Source: Flavobacteriales bacterium
GTDB taxonomy: Bacteria > Bacteroidota > Bacteroidia > Flavobacteriales_F > PHOS-HE28
NCBI GenBank assembly: GCA_020635715.1
Contig: JACJZG010000018.1
Coordinates: 1 to 64,000, forward strand
Length of the DNA stretch: 64,000 nucleotides
Reading direction: 5' to 3'
Every line of letters begins with the position of its first letter. Position 1 is the first letter of the stretch. The translations under genes were made by a program, and so were the position numbers. The notes beneath the pieces are model-generated. The model did no database searches, was not told the DNA's origin, and was given only the letters and a program-made list of their open reading frames with translations. This document shows positions 1 to 7,371 of this stretch, one piece after another.

Positions 1-510
1 GTGGAAGCGGTGATCCCGGGCTTCACCGACTTCAACAAGCGGGTGCGCAAGCCTGATGGCTTCGTGCTTCCGAACGGTCCGCGGGATGGTGCCGCCTTCT
101 CCACGCCGAGCGGCAAGGGCCATTTCAGCGTGACCCCGGCTCCTGAATGGAAGTTGAAGCAGGGCGAGTACATGGCGCAGACCCTGCGCACCCACGACCA
201 GTTCAACACCACGATCTACGGGTTGGACGACCGGTACCGCGGGCTCCATGGGGAACGGCGCGTGGTGCTGATGCACGCCGATGACATGGCGGCCGAAGGC
301 CTGCGCACCAAGGACCGCGTGGACCTCGTGAGCCACTATGGTCGCGAGCGCGTGGCGACCGACTTCTTCGTAGTGCCGTATGAGATCGCCCGCGGCTGCG
401 TGGCCACCTACTTCCCGGAAGCGAACGTGCTGGTGCCGCTCGAACTGCGGGCGGCGAAGAGCGGAACACCCGCCAGCAAGGGCGTGGTGATCACCCTGCG
501 CAAACACTAG
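1..510 (+). CDS. C-terminal part of an FdhF/YdeP-family molybdopterin oxidoreductase (partial at the window edge)
   Basis: Only the last ~169 residues are in the window; the reading frame is open at base 1, so the GTG there is not claimed as the real start. The segment has the look of the molybdopterin-dinucleotide-binding C-terminal domain: TLRTHDQFNTTIYG around residues 61-74 and GLDDRYRG just after, which are typical of the FdhF/YdeP branch of formate-dehydrogenase-like proteins. Members bind bis-MGD and usually an Fe-S cluster in the cytoplasm; the substrate of the YdeP branch is not well established. The family call is from recognised motifs. Which substrate it acts on cannot be told from this fragment. 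Confidence 0.8.
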   Translation: MEAVIPGFTDFNKRVRKPDGFVLPNGPRDGAAFSTPSGKGHFSVTPAPEWKLKQGEYMAQTLRTHDQFNTTIYGLDDRYRGLHGERRVVLMHADDMAAEGLRTKDRVDLVSHYGRERVATDFFVVPYEIARGCVATYFPEANVLVPLELRAAKSGTPASKGVVITLRKH

Positions 511-519
511 GGTCGCTGA

Positions 520-777
520 TCAGCCGACCTTGCGCAGCTGGAAAGGCTTCACCGTGGAGACCTCGCCATCGAGCACCATCAGGTAGTACTCATCGCCGTC
601 GAGGTCGGTGATGCGCACCCGCGTCACGGGGCCGTTCACCTCACCGGTCTTCACGATGTGTCCGTCGCTGTCGCAGATGTCGAAAAGAGCCTCGCCGGTG
701 CCCGGTTCGTAGTCGAACATGAGCAACCGTTCGATCTGATCGATGCGTACGCGGATCTCGTTGGAAGGAGCGTTCAT
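520..777 (-). CDS. Small 85-residue beta-rich hypothetical protein resembling a detached T9SS sorting domain
   Basis: No signal peptide or membrane segment is visible. After a short charged N-terminus (residues 1-15) the rest reads like one beta-sandwich: a strand with LFDICDSDGHIVKTGEV, then VTRVRITDLDGDEYYLMVLDGE, then a final FQLRK. This order (strand, 'd..G..v', 'i.dL..G.Y.v.v', basic end) is the pattern of T9SS type A sorting domains, although here it is a free-standing small protein. It is convergent with the oxidoreductase, 9 bp from its stop codon. The similarity is my own pattern reading. The function is unknown. Confidence 0.6.
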   Translation of the reverse strand: MNAPSNEIRVRIDQIERLLMFDYEPGTGEALFDICDSDGHIVKTGEVNGPVTRVRITDLDGDEYYLMVLDGEVSTVKPFQLRKVG

Positions 778-1103
778 GACGGAGAGTGTCGCCCCTTTCT
801 ACGCATAGCCCCCCTGCAGGGTTGCAGCACCACATGCTGAAGCCCGAGCCCCTTGGGACCCGGGCTTCACACCCGAACCAACCACCAGAACAACACTCCT
901 GGTCCGCAGCTTCCAACACGCTCCTTCAGCGGCAGCACGGGACCCATTCGCTGTTGCAATCTAGGCTGTCGCGGACCGTGCGATCAGGGATGAACGAGCA
1001 ACGGTCCACCGTGCACCGCGAACGGCGCCCGGGCAGGACCGGGCCGATCCGTGCGTCGTTGGCCGGGCCGCCGGCCAGGTGCAGCGAACCGTCCATCACC
1101 CTC
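778..1103. other. Intergenic region with one hairpin and no supported gene
   Basis: I see no credible coding frame in this stretch. A 9-bp perfect inverted repeat (TGAAGCCCG at 838-846 and CGGGCTTCA at 861-869) could be a transcriptional or mRNA-end hairpin, but it lacks a T-tract. The rest holds no recognisable signal. Confidence 0.4.
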
Positions 1104-1133
1104 CGTTCTTCCGATCAAGGGCACCGTTCACCG
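1104..1133 (+). promoter_or_regulatory. Candidate LytTR-type direct-repeat operator (period 21 bp)
   Basis: CGTTCTTCC (1104-1112) and CGTTCACCG (1125-1133) are direct repeats with their starts exactly 21 bp apart, two helical turns. LytTR proteins classically bind imperfect direct repeats of this kind. The downstream edge is 30 bp from a -7-like box (1164-1171). The same layout recurs at 46210-46239 and 49780-49809. Confidence 0.55.
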
Positions 1134-1163
1134 GTATCGTGCTCCCGCTTCCTGCCCACACCC

Positions 1164-1171
1164 TATATTTC
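1164..1171 (+). promoter_or_regulatory. -7 promoter box (TATATTTC)
   Basis: This matches the Bacteroidota -7 consensus TAnnTTTG at all but the last base. It lies 15 nt before the ATG of the LytTR regulator and 30 bp after the direct-repeat operator. Confidence 0.5.
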
Positions 1172-1186
1172 ACCAAAGAGCTGACC

Positions 1187-1939
1187 ATGGCATTGCGAGT
1201 ACTGATCGTGGATGACGAGGCGGATGCCCGGGAGAACCTGCAACTGATGTTGGAGGAACATTGTCCGGAGGTGCAGGTGGTGGGGCAGGCGGGTAGTGCT
1301 GCGGATGCGAGGGAGAAGATCGCGACCCTCCAGCCCAATGCCCTGTTCCTGGACATCAAGATGCCTGGCGAGGATGGGTTCGCCTTGCTGGCCTCCATCG
1401 CAGAGCTGGACCTGCCCGTGGTGTTCGTGACCGCTTACGATGAATATGCCTTGAAGGCGTTCCAGCAGAACGCGTTGGACTACCTCGAGAAGCCCGTGGA
1501 TGTGGATGCCCTGCAGCGCGCCGTGAAGAAACTGGCACGCCAGACCGATGAGATCGGTGGCACACAGCCGTCGGCCATCGCCGCATTGATGAAGGACCCG
1601 GGATCCCCCCTGAGCTCACGGGTGGCGGTGCCCGGCAGGGAGGGCCTGGTGCTGCTGAGGCATGAGGACATCCTATACCTGGAAGCGAACGACAGCTACA
1701 CCACCATCCATACGAAGGATGGCAAGCGTAGTGTGAGCAGCAAGCATATCCGCGTGTTCGAGAACAACCTCGATCCGAAGACCTTCTTCAGGGTGCACAA
1801 GTCCTACATCATCAACCTGGCGCACCTCAAAGGCTTCAACCGCACGGAAGGGAACATGGCCGTGCTGGACAGCGGCACCCTCATACCCGTCTCGCGCCGC
1901 CGGTTGCCGGATTTCCTTGGCCTGATCAACACCTTCTAG
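1187..1939 (+). CDS. LytTR-family response regulator
   Basis: This 250-residue cytoplasmic DNA-binding regulator has an N-terminal receiver domain with the acidic pair D9-D10 and the phospho-acceptor Asp near residue 56 (LFLDIKMPG). The C-terminal LytTR domain is at about residues 145-250 (YLEANDSYTTIHTKDG, FRVHKSYIINL). I chose the ATG at 1187 because the protein then starts directly with the receiver domain (MALRVLIVDDE). A longer in-frame start at 1079 would run through the operator and promoter box. The gene is followed 15 nt later by its likely partner kinase. The operator repeat upstream suggests autoregulation or control by a LytTR paralogue. Confidence 0.9.
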   Translation: MALRVLIVDDEADARENLQLMLEEHCPEVQVVGQAGSAADAREKIATLQPNALFLDIKMPGEDGFALLASIAELDLPVVFVTAYDEYALKAFQQNALDYLEKPVDVDALQRAVKKLARQTDEIGGTQPSAIAALMKDPGSPLSSRVAVPGREGLVLLRHEDILYLEANDSYTTIHTKDGKRSVSSKHIRVFENNLDPKTFFRVHKSYIINLAHLKGFNRTEGNMAVLDSGTLIPVSRRRLPDFLGLINTF

Positions 1940-1954
1940 CGACCTTCGGGGGCG

Positions 1955-4900
1955 ATGTCCCGCGCCATCCTCGTTGCGGCCCTCACCGCGCTCCTCCCGC
2001 TGGCCGCGCTTGCGCAGCAGCACAGCTTCAAGCAGCACGCCACCAAGGACGGGCTTGCCCAGAGCCAGGTGCGCGCCATGATGCAGGACGCCCAGGGCTA
2101 TTTGTGGTTCGGTACGCTCGGTGGCGCCAGCCGTTTCGACGGCCAGGAGTTCACCAGTTATGCCCTCTCCGATGGCCTGCCAGACCTCCAGGTCAGCGCC
2201 ATCGTTCGGGACCACGCGGGCACGCTGCTGTTCGCCGCGGGCAATGCCATCGCCACCTGGAATGGCAAAGGCTTCACAGCGGAACCCCTGCCCGCAGCGA
2301 GCAAGGGTGCACGTATCCTCGCCATGGTCACATCGGGAGACCGCCTTTTCGTGGGTACCGATGGTGGCGGTGTGTTCGTGCGCACAACAACGGGGATCAG
2401 CACGCTGGAGGGGTATCCGAGCGATACGGCCACGCATGTGCGCTCGCTCGCCCTGCTGCGTGATGGACGGCTGCTGATCGGCCTGCGGTCGGGCTTGTTG
2501 GTGTGGGACAATGGAAGCTGCAAGGAGGTGGTGGTGGGCGATGCCGAGGCCAAGGCCGTGAACGCACTGGCGGAAGGCACGGATGGCAGCTGGTGGGTGG
2601 GCACCGTGATAGACGGCTTGTTCCGCATCAGACCCGATGGCACCACCGAGGTGTACGATGAGGAGAATGGACTGCTGCGCAACAACGTGCGCTGCCTCTT
2701 CGTGGATGACCGGGACCGGCTGTGGATCGGCACCAAGTTCGGCTTGAATCTGCTGGAGAACGGGAGGCTCAAGGTCTTCACTGTGCACCAGGGACTGCCC
2801 AACGACAACATCTGGTGCGCCTATCAGGATGCTGAAGGAGGCCTCTGGTTCGGCACCGATGGTGCGGGCGCCCTGCAATATGCCGGTGATCGCTTCATCA
2901 CCTTCACCCAGCGCGATGGGATCTGCAGCGACCTGGTGATGAACATCACCGCTGATGCCCGCGGGGACCTGTGGCTCGGCACCTACGACAACGGCATCTG
3001 CCGCATGGATGGCATGGCCATGGTCACCACCCTGGACGGCCTGCCGAACAACACCATCTGGTCAGGGATGCGCGACCGTAATGGGAACCTCTGGTTCGGC
3101 ACCAGCGCAGGCCCCGTGCTCCTGGTGAACGGCATCGTGCAGCCACTTCCGGCCGAGCTGCTTGTGCACGAGCAGCCTGTGCTCTCCCTGGACGAAGGAC
3201 CCGATGGCACCATCTGGTTCGGTATGCGCGAGGGCCTGCTCGGCATGCGGCCGGACCGGACCGTGGTCTACCACGCTTCCGGACCGGATGGCCCCGGACG
3301 TTCCATCCGCAGCATGTGGCATGACCGCTATGGCCATCTCTGGATGGCCACGGACAATGGCCTGGTGCGCAAGGCCGATGGCGCGTTCGCCCGGTGGACC
3401 ACGGCGGAAGGGCTGAGCGACAACACGGTTCAATGCCTGCTCCCGGACAGCAAAGGCCGGCTCTGGATCGGCACCGCCAACGGCCTGTCGTGCATGGATG
3501 GAGGGGTGTTCCAGCGGATCCGACTTGCCGGGGACCTTGGTTCCAACTACCTGGACCTGCTTGTGGATGACGGAGCCGGTCGCATCTGGGCCGGGACCAA
3601 CAACGGGCTCTATGCCTTCGAGCCGGACAGCCTCCTGAAGCGGTCCACCGCCGCAGAACACATCACCTTGAACGACGGGCTTCGGGGCTTGGAGTTCAAC
3701 CTGAACGCGGCGGGACTTGCGCGTGGAAAGCTGCTGTTGGGCAGCTCCGCAGGGCTCGTCTACCACGATCTCCAGAGCGACCGCCACGAACGCGATGCAT
3801 CGCCCCCGCCAGCACGCATCACCGCGATCCGCTCATTCCTGCAACCTACGGACTGGTCCACACGGAGCCGGGGGACGGACGCGGATGGCCTTCCGGTCGG
3901 GTTGCAGTTGGACCACCGCCGCAATCACCTCACCTTCGATTACCTGGCCATCAGCCTGCGCGAACCGGACAAGGTGATCTACCGCTACCGGCTGGTCGGT
4001 TTCGATCAGGACTGGCTGCCACCGACCGACGCACGGTTCGCCAGTTACAGCAACCTGTCCCACGGCCAGTACGCCTTCGAGGTGATCGCTTCCACGGGTG
4101 ATGGAAGGTGGAGTGCACCGGCCTCCGTCGAGTTCGAGATCCTCCCACCCTTCTGGTCGCGCTGGTGGTTCTATGCCCTATGCGCCCTGGCCCTGATCGG
4201 TATCGCCACCGCCATCCTACGCTACCGCACCCTGCGTCGCGAACGACGTGAACGCACCAGGCAGCTCCTTCTGCGCTCACGGATGCTCCAGCTGGAACAA
4301 CAGTCGCTCAATGCCAACATGAACCGGCACTTCGTGTTCAATGCGCTCAACAGCATCCAGTACCACATCAACAAACAGGACCGCAGCACGGCGAGCCGCT
4401 ACCTGACCAGCTTTGCCAAGTTGATACGGAAGAACCTGGATGCCAGCCAATTGGATACAACCACCCTGGCCGAGGAGCTGGAGCGCCTGGAACTGTATCT
4501 CCAGCTGGAGCACATGCGTTTCAAGGACAAATTCGAATACCGGATCGAGGTGGAACCAGGTTTGAACGTGAGCGAGGCCAAGCTGCCGGCCATGATGCTC
4601 CAACCCTACGTGGAGAATAGCATCTGGCACGGTATCCTGCCCATGGAGGGGACCGGCACCGTACGGATCGAGGTGAGCCGCGCTCCGGAGGACCGGATCG
4701 AGGTGCGCGTCCTGGATAACGGCATTGGTTTCCAACAGAGTATGGACAATAAGGCGAACGCCGGGGATCATATCAGCCGCGGGATCGAGATCACCAAGGG
4801 TCGCGCAGATGTACTTAGAAGGCTGGATCTCACGGACATACGCATCACAGGGCCGGCGGATCGTCTGGACCCGGGAACCGGACGCTCCCTCGGAACCCAG

Positions 4901-4993
4901 GTCCTCGTATCCCTACCAATGGCCAACGGTTGGAAAAAGGACGCGGAGGGCTTGCGATCCGCACAAGAGCGATCTACCTTTGGCGTTGTATAG
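1955..4993 (+). CDS. Two-component regulator propeller-domain sensor histidine kinase, LytS-type
   Basis: The 1012-residue protein begins with a Sec signal (residues 1-20, ending ALAQ). About 650 residues of beta-propeller repeats follow, with recurring GYLWFGT / GRLWIGTANGL motifs, then a Y_Y_Y-like domain around residues 665-735 and one membrane segment near 740-760. The cytoplasmic part is a LytS-type kinase: the dimerisation/phospho-acceptor stretch reads NMNRHFVFNALNSIQYHI and the ATP-binding N-box MLQPYVENSIWHGI. The sensor half is therefore periplasmic. In Bacteroidota such kinases usually sense extracytoplasmic signals and act on LytTR regulators; the LytTR gene immediately upstream (15 nt) fits. 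The ligand is unknown. Confidence 0.92.
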   Translation: MSRAILVAALTALLPLAALAQQHSFKQHATKDGLAQSQVRAMMQDAQGYLWFGTLGGASRFDGQEFTSYALSDGLPDLQVSAIVRDHAGTLLFAAGNAIATWNGKGFTAEPLPAASKGARILAMVTSGDRLFVGTDGGGVFVRTTTGISTLEGYPSDTATHVRSLALLRDGRLLIGLRSGLLVWDNGSCKEVVVGDAEAKAVNALAEGTDGSWWVGTVIDGLFRIRPDGTTEVYDEENGLLRNNVRCLFVDDRDRLWIGTKFGLNLLENGRLKVFTVHQGLPNDNIWCAYQDAEGGLWFGTDGAGALQYAGDRFITFTQRDGICSDLVMNITADARGDLWLGTYDNGICRMDGMAMVTTLDGLPNNTIWSGMRDRNGNLWFGTSAGPVLLVNGIVQPLPAELLVHEQPVLSLDEGPDGTIWFGMREGLLGMRPDRTVVYHASGPDGPGRSIRSMWHDRYGHLWMATDNGLVRKADGAFARWTTAEGLSDNTVQCLLPDSKGRLWIGTANGLSCMDGGVFQRIRLAGDLGSNYLDLLVDDGAGRIWAGTNNGLYAFEPDSLLKRSTAAEHITLNDGLRGLEFNLNAAGLARGKLLLGSSAGLVYHDLQSDRHERDASPPPARITAIRSFLQPTDWSTRSRGTDADGLPVGLQLDHRRNHLTFDYLAISLREPDKVIYRYRLVGFDQDWLPPTDARFASYSNLSHGQYAFEVIASTGDGRWSAPASVEFEILPPFWSRWWFYALCALALIGIATAILRYRTLRRERRERTRQLLLRSRMLQLEQQSLNANMNRHFVFNALNSIQYHINKQDRSTASRYLTSFAKLIRKNLDASQLDTTTLAEELERLELYLQLEHMRFKDKFEYRIEVEPGLNVSEAKLPAMMLQPYVENSIWHGILPMEGTGTVRIEVSRAPEDRIEVRVLDNGIGFQQSMDNKANAGDHISRGIEITKGRADVLRRLDLTDIRITGPADRLDPGTGRSLGTQVLVSLPMANGWKKDAEGLRSAQERSTFGVV
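4975..4982 (+). promoter_or_regulatory. -7 promoter box (TACCTTTG) of the lipoprotein gene
   Basis: Exact match to TAnnTTTG. It overlaps the very end of the kinase gene and lies 15 nt before the lipoprotein ATG, so that gene can be transcribed on its own. Confidence 0.55.
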
Positions 4994-4997
4994 TGCA

Positions 4998-5276
4998 ATG
5001 AAACCGTTCAGGCATATCGTGTTGTTCGCCCTGTTGGCCATCATGGCTGTGGGTTGCGGCAAGGAGGAAGCGATCAAGCCCAGTACGTCGGGCGTTGGCA
5101 CTGAGCTCATGGCCAAAGGGCGACTCGGGGCTGGCCAGGGTGTGGATGGCGACGACAAGCCCCAGGAAGGGATCAATGGTTGCGACGCTGACGGCCCCGA
5201 CCAAGGCAGCCCTGGTATCAGCGACGACGGGGACGATATCTCGGACAGCGAGAAGACGCGGAAGAAGCGCCGTTAG
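4998..5276 (+). CDS. Small lipoprotein of unknown function
   Basis: The 92-residue product has a lipoprotein signal: a basic start (MKPFRH), a hydrophobic stretch and a lipobox-like AVGC with Cys20 as the likely lipidated residue. The mature part is short, rich in Gly and Asp (GDDKPQEG, SDDGDDISDSE) and ends with a basic tail (KTRKKRR); it looks disordered. The ATG at 4998 was chosen because it starts the signal peptide and follows a TACCTTTG box by 15 nt. No family was recognised. A strong hairpin (5295-5317) follows the stop codon. Confidence 0.7.
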   Translation: MKPFRHIVLFALLAIMAVGCGKEEAIKPSTSGVGTELMAKGRLGAGQGVDGDDKPQEGINGCDADGPDQGSPGISDDGDDISDSEKTRKKRR

Positions 5277-5294
5277 GACCTTCAGCCATTCTGT

Positions 5295-5317
5295 GAAAGC
5301 GCCCGCGAGGCGCTTTC
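5295..5317. terminator. Bidirectional terminator hairpin between the lipoprotein gene and thiL
   Basis: GAAAGCGCC (5295-5303) pairs perfectly with GGCGCTTTC (5309-5317) around a 5-nt loop. The flanking genes converge on it. The T-tract on each side is short (TTTC). Confidence 0.65.
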
Positions 5318-5336
5318 TCCGTTCATGGGCCCGGCT

Positions 5337-6377
5337 CTAGCGGGTCAACAACGCATCCCACCCTTGGGCACGCAACTCGTGCACACCGCCCTGCTTGTCC
5401 ACGAGGGCATGACCGCTTGCCGCGTCGGTCATATGGCCCACGATGCTCAGGTGCGGATTGCCTTTGATCTTCTCGAAGTCGGACTGCGCCACGGTGAAGA
5501 GCAGTTCATAATCCTCTCCTCCATTCAGGGCACAGGTCGTAGGATCCAGATCGAACGTTCGCGCGGCGCTGTAGGTGGTCGGGTCGATCGGGAGCTTGTC
5601 GTCATAAAGGCGCACTCCCAGTCCGGAAGCGCGCGCCAGGTGCAGTGCCTCGCTCGCCAATCCGTCGCTCACATCGATCATGCTGGTCGGGTGCACCTGC
5701 AGTTTCCTAAGCAGCTGAATGATGTCGCGACGTGGTTCGGGTTTCAACTGCCGCTCCAGGATGTAGTCGTTACCCTCCAGGTCGGGCTGGGCGCCTGACT
5801 CCTGGAACACGAGCTTTTCCCGTTCGAGCACCTGCAGTCCCATGTAAGCGCCACCCAGGTCGCCGCTCACCACCATGAGGTCGTTGTCGTGGGCCCCATT
5901 ACGGTACACGATCTCCTCCTTGCGGGCCGCTCCGATCATCGTCACCGAGATCACCAGGCCAGCGCGCGAAGTGGTCGTGTCACCGCCGACCAGATCCACA
6001 CCGTAGTTCCGGCAGGCCAGCAACATCCCCTCATACAGTTCATCCACCGCCTCCGCCGGGAATCGATTGCTCAGTGCGAGTGCGACCACGGCCTGGCGCG
6101 GTTCGGCGTTCATGGCGTAGACATCGCTCATGTTCACCGCCATGGACTTGTAACCAAGGTGCTTCAGTGGAACATAGCCCAGGTCGAAGTGCACCCCTTC
6201 CACGAGCATGTCGGTGGTGACCACCTGGTGAAGTCCTTCCGGATCGATCACGGCTGCATCGTCCCCGATCCCGCGGACCGAACTTGGCAGGGTAAGGTGC
6301 ACGCGTGAGGCTATACGTTCGATCAATCCGAACTCGCCCAACTGGCCCAGCTCGGTTCGGGAATGCTCTTCGGTCAT
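5337..6377 (-). CDS. thiL: Thiamine-monophosphate kinase
   Basis: ThiL phosphorylates thiamine monophosphate to the diphosphate cofactor with ATP, in the cytoplasm. The ~346-residue protein has the expected motifs in order: GEFGLIERI near the N-terminus, GIGDDAAVI, TTDMLVEGVHFD, the metal-binding NMSDVYAMNA, DLVGGDTTTS, MIDVSDGLASE and NGGEDYELLF. I favour the ATG at 6377 (MTEEHSR). A second in-frame ATG at 6383 lies only one base after an exact TAGCTTTG promoter box and would probably not be in the mRNA. It is divergent from the YegP-like gene. Confidence 0.93.
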   Translation of the reverse strand: MTEEHSRTELGQLGEFGLIERIASRVHLTLPSSVRGIGDDAAVIDPEGLHQVVTTDMLVEGVHFDLGYVPLKHLGYKSMAVNMSDVYAMNAEPRQAVVALALSNRFPAEAVDELYEGMLLACRNYGVDLVGGDTTTSRAGLVISVTMIGAARKEEIVYRNGAHDNDLMVVSGDLGGAYMGLQVLEREKLVFQESGAQPDLEGNDYILERQLKPEPRRDIIQLLRKLQVHPTSMIDVSDGLASEALHLARASGLGVRLYDDKLPIDPTTYSAARTFDLDPTTCALNGGEDYELLFTVAQSDFEKIKGNPHLSIVGHMTDAASGHALVDKQGGVHELRAQGWDALLTR

Positions 6378-6384
6378 GATCATG

Positions 6385-6392
6385 CAAAGCTA
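6385..6392 (-). promoter_or_regulatory. -7 promoter box (TAGCTTTG) of thiL
   Basis: Exact TAnnTTTG on the minus strand, ending 7 nt before the favoured thiL start (6377) and 1 nt before the alternative ATG (6383). This points to a nearly leaderless transcript. Confidence 0.6.
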
Positions 6393-6431
6393 TCGGCTGC
6401 AGTTCGTCCGGTCACCCCCAGCTGAGGTCCT

Positions 6432-6439
6432 TACCTTTG
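6432..6439 (+). promoter_or_regulatory. -7 promoter box (TACCTTTG) of the YegP-like gene
   Basis: Exact TAnnTTTG ending only 4 nt before the ATG at 6444, so the transcript is expected to start at or next to the start codon. Confidence 0.6.
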
Positions 6440-6443
6440 AGAG

Positions 6444-6767
6444 ATGGCAAACTTTGAACTGTACACCGACAAGGCGGGCGAGTTCCGCTTTCGGTTGAAC
6501 GCCGGCAATGGACAGAACATCCTTGCCAGCGAGGGTTACAAACAGAAGGCCAGTGCGATGAACGGCATCGAGAGCGTGAAACAGAACGCCTCGAATGACG
6601 GGATGTACGAGCGCAAGCACACCCCCAGCGGCTGGAGCTTCAACCTCAAGGCCGGGAACGGGCAGGTGATCGGCACCAGCCAGGTCTACACCAGCGAGGC
6701 GGCGCGCGACAATGGCATCGAGAGCGTGAAGACGAACGCGCCGGGTGCTGAGGTGAAGGAGGTGTAG
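6444..6767 (+). CDS. YegP/DUF1508-family small protein
   Basis: The 107-residue protein contains two tandem copies of the ~50-residue DUF1508 fold. Copy 1 (about 3-50) carries FELYTDKAGEFRFRLNAGNGQ and ILASEGY; copy 2 (about 55-102) carries WSFNLKAGNGQVIGTSQVY. Each ends with a NGIESVK motif (about 40-46 and 91-97). Such proteins are small and cytoplasmic, and their role is not firmly known. The gene has its own near-leaderless promoter, is divergent from thiL and stands alone. Confidence 0.9.
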   Translation: MANFELYTDKAGEFRFRLNAGNGQNILASEGYKQKASAMNGIESVKQNASNDGMYERKHTPSGWSFNLKAGNGQVIGTSQVYTSEAARDNGIESVKTNAPGAEVKEV

Positions 6768-6917
6768 AAGTGCGCCCCAGGTACTGTTCCGCCTGCGCCG
6801 AGGGACTTGTCCCCCCGGAATACCGCCTGTCCGCTCCTTCCAAGCGGTGGCCGGGAGTAAACAAGCAGGACCACTTCTGACGCGACCTTCACCCTTGGTA
6901 ACGCACCCCACAGGCCG

Positions 6918-6925
6918 TACCTTTG
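6918..6925 (+). promoter_or_regulatory. -7 promoter box (TACCTTTG) for the SUF operon
   Basis: Exact TAnnTTTG, 40 nt before the start of the A-type carrier gene. Unlike most promoters in the window it leaves a real 5' leader, which contains a palindrome at 6940-6956. Confidence 0.6.
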
Positions 6926-6939
6926 TGCCGCAATTCTTC

Positions 6940-6956
6940 TTTAGAACAACTCTAAA
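6940..6956. promoter_or_regulatory. Palindrome in the SUF leader, candidate operator
   Basis: TTTAGA (6940-6945) and TCTAAA (6951-6956) are perfect inverted repeats around ACAAC. It lies just downstream of the promoter box and 9 nt before the first SUF gene, in an AT-rich patch that stands out from the GC-rich background. Repressor binding here (an Rrf2- or Fur-type Fe-S/iron regulator) would be natural, but the regulator is not identified. Confidence 0.45.
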
Positions 6957-6965
6957 TAAGGCGCG

Positions 6966-7292
6966 ATGATCAAGGTCAGTGAGAACGCGAAGTCCGAGGT
7001 GACCAAGTTGCTTGGAGAGGAAGGCCGTGGGCCGAACCATTTCGTGCGCGTGGGTGTTAAGGGCGGTGGATGCTCCGGGCTCATGTACGACCTGGTATTC
7101 GACGACCAGATGAAGGACGGCGACAAGGTCTTCGAGGACAACGGCGTGAAGGTGGTGGTGGATAAGAAGAGCCTCCTCTACCTCCTCGGCACCACCCTCG
7201 ATTTCAGCGGCGGCCTCAACGGCAAGGGCTTCCAATTCATCAACCCGAACGCCAGTCGGACCTGCGGGTGCGGGGAGAGCTTCAGCATTTAA
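6966..7292 (+). CDS. A-type Fe-S carrier (HesB/IscA/SufA family)
   Basis: The 108-residue scaffold/carrier accepts Fe-S clusters and hands them to apoproteins. The three family cysteines are present: one in GGGCSGLMY near residue 36 and the C-terminal CGC pair in TCGCGESFSI. Length is normal for the family. It opens the SUF gene run: sufB starts about 80 bp downstream, in the same direction. The leader carries an exact promoter box and a 17-bp palindrome, so the operon may be controlled by iron or cluster status. Whether the protein acts as SufA or ErpA cannot be decided from sequence alone. Confidence 0.93.
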   Translation: MIKVSENAKSEVTKLLGEEGRGPNHFVRVGVKGGGCSGLMYDLVFDDQMKDGDKVFEDNGVKVVVDKKSLLYLLGTTLDFSGGLNGKGFQFINPNASRTCGCGESFSI

Positions 7293-7315
7293 GGATGGCA
7301 CTGACCTTCCCGATA

Positions 7316-7349
7316 CGCACCCGTAGCGTCGACCCAACGGGGCGACCTA
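7316..7349 (+). repeat. SUF-operon intergenic palindromic repeat, copy 1
   Basis: Begins CGCACCCGTAGCGTCGACCC and continues with an imperfect mirror (GGGGCGACC). It matches 10143-10175 upstream of sufD almost base for base. It lies in the gap before sufB. Confidence 0.6.
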
Positions 7350-7371
7350 CCCTGTTCTAGCCGACCACACC

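Noticed and set aside
838..869. Inverted repeat as a rho-independent terminator
   Set aside because: Perfect 9-bp arms but a 14-nt loop, no T-tract and no gene ending close by on either strand in a fitting orientation; left as an unexplained hairpin.
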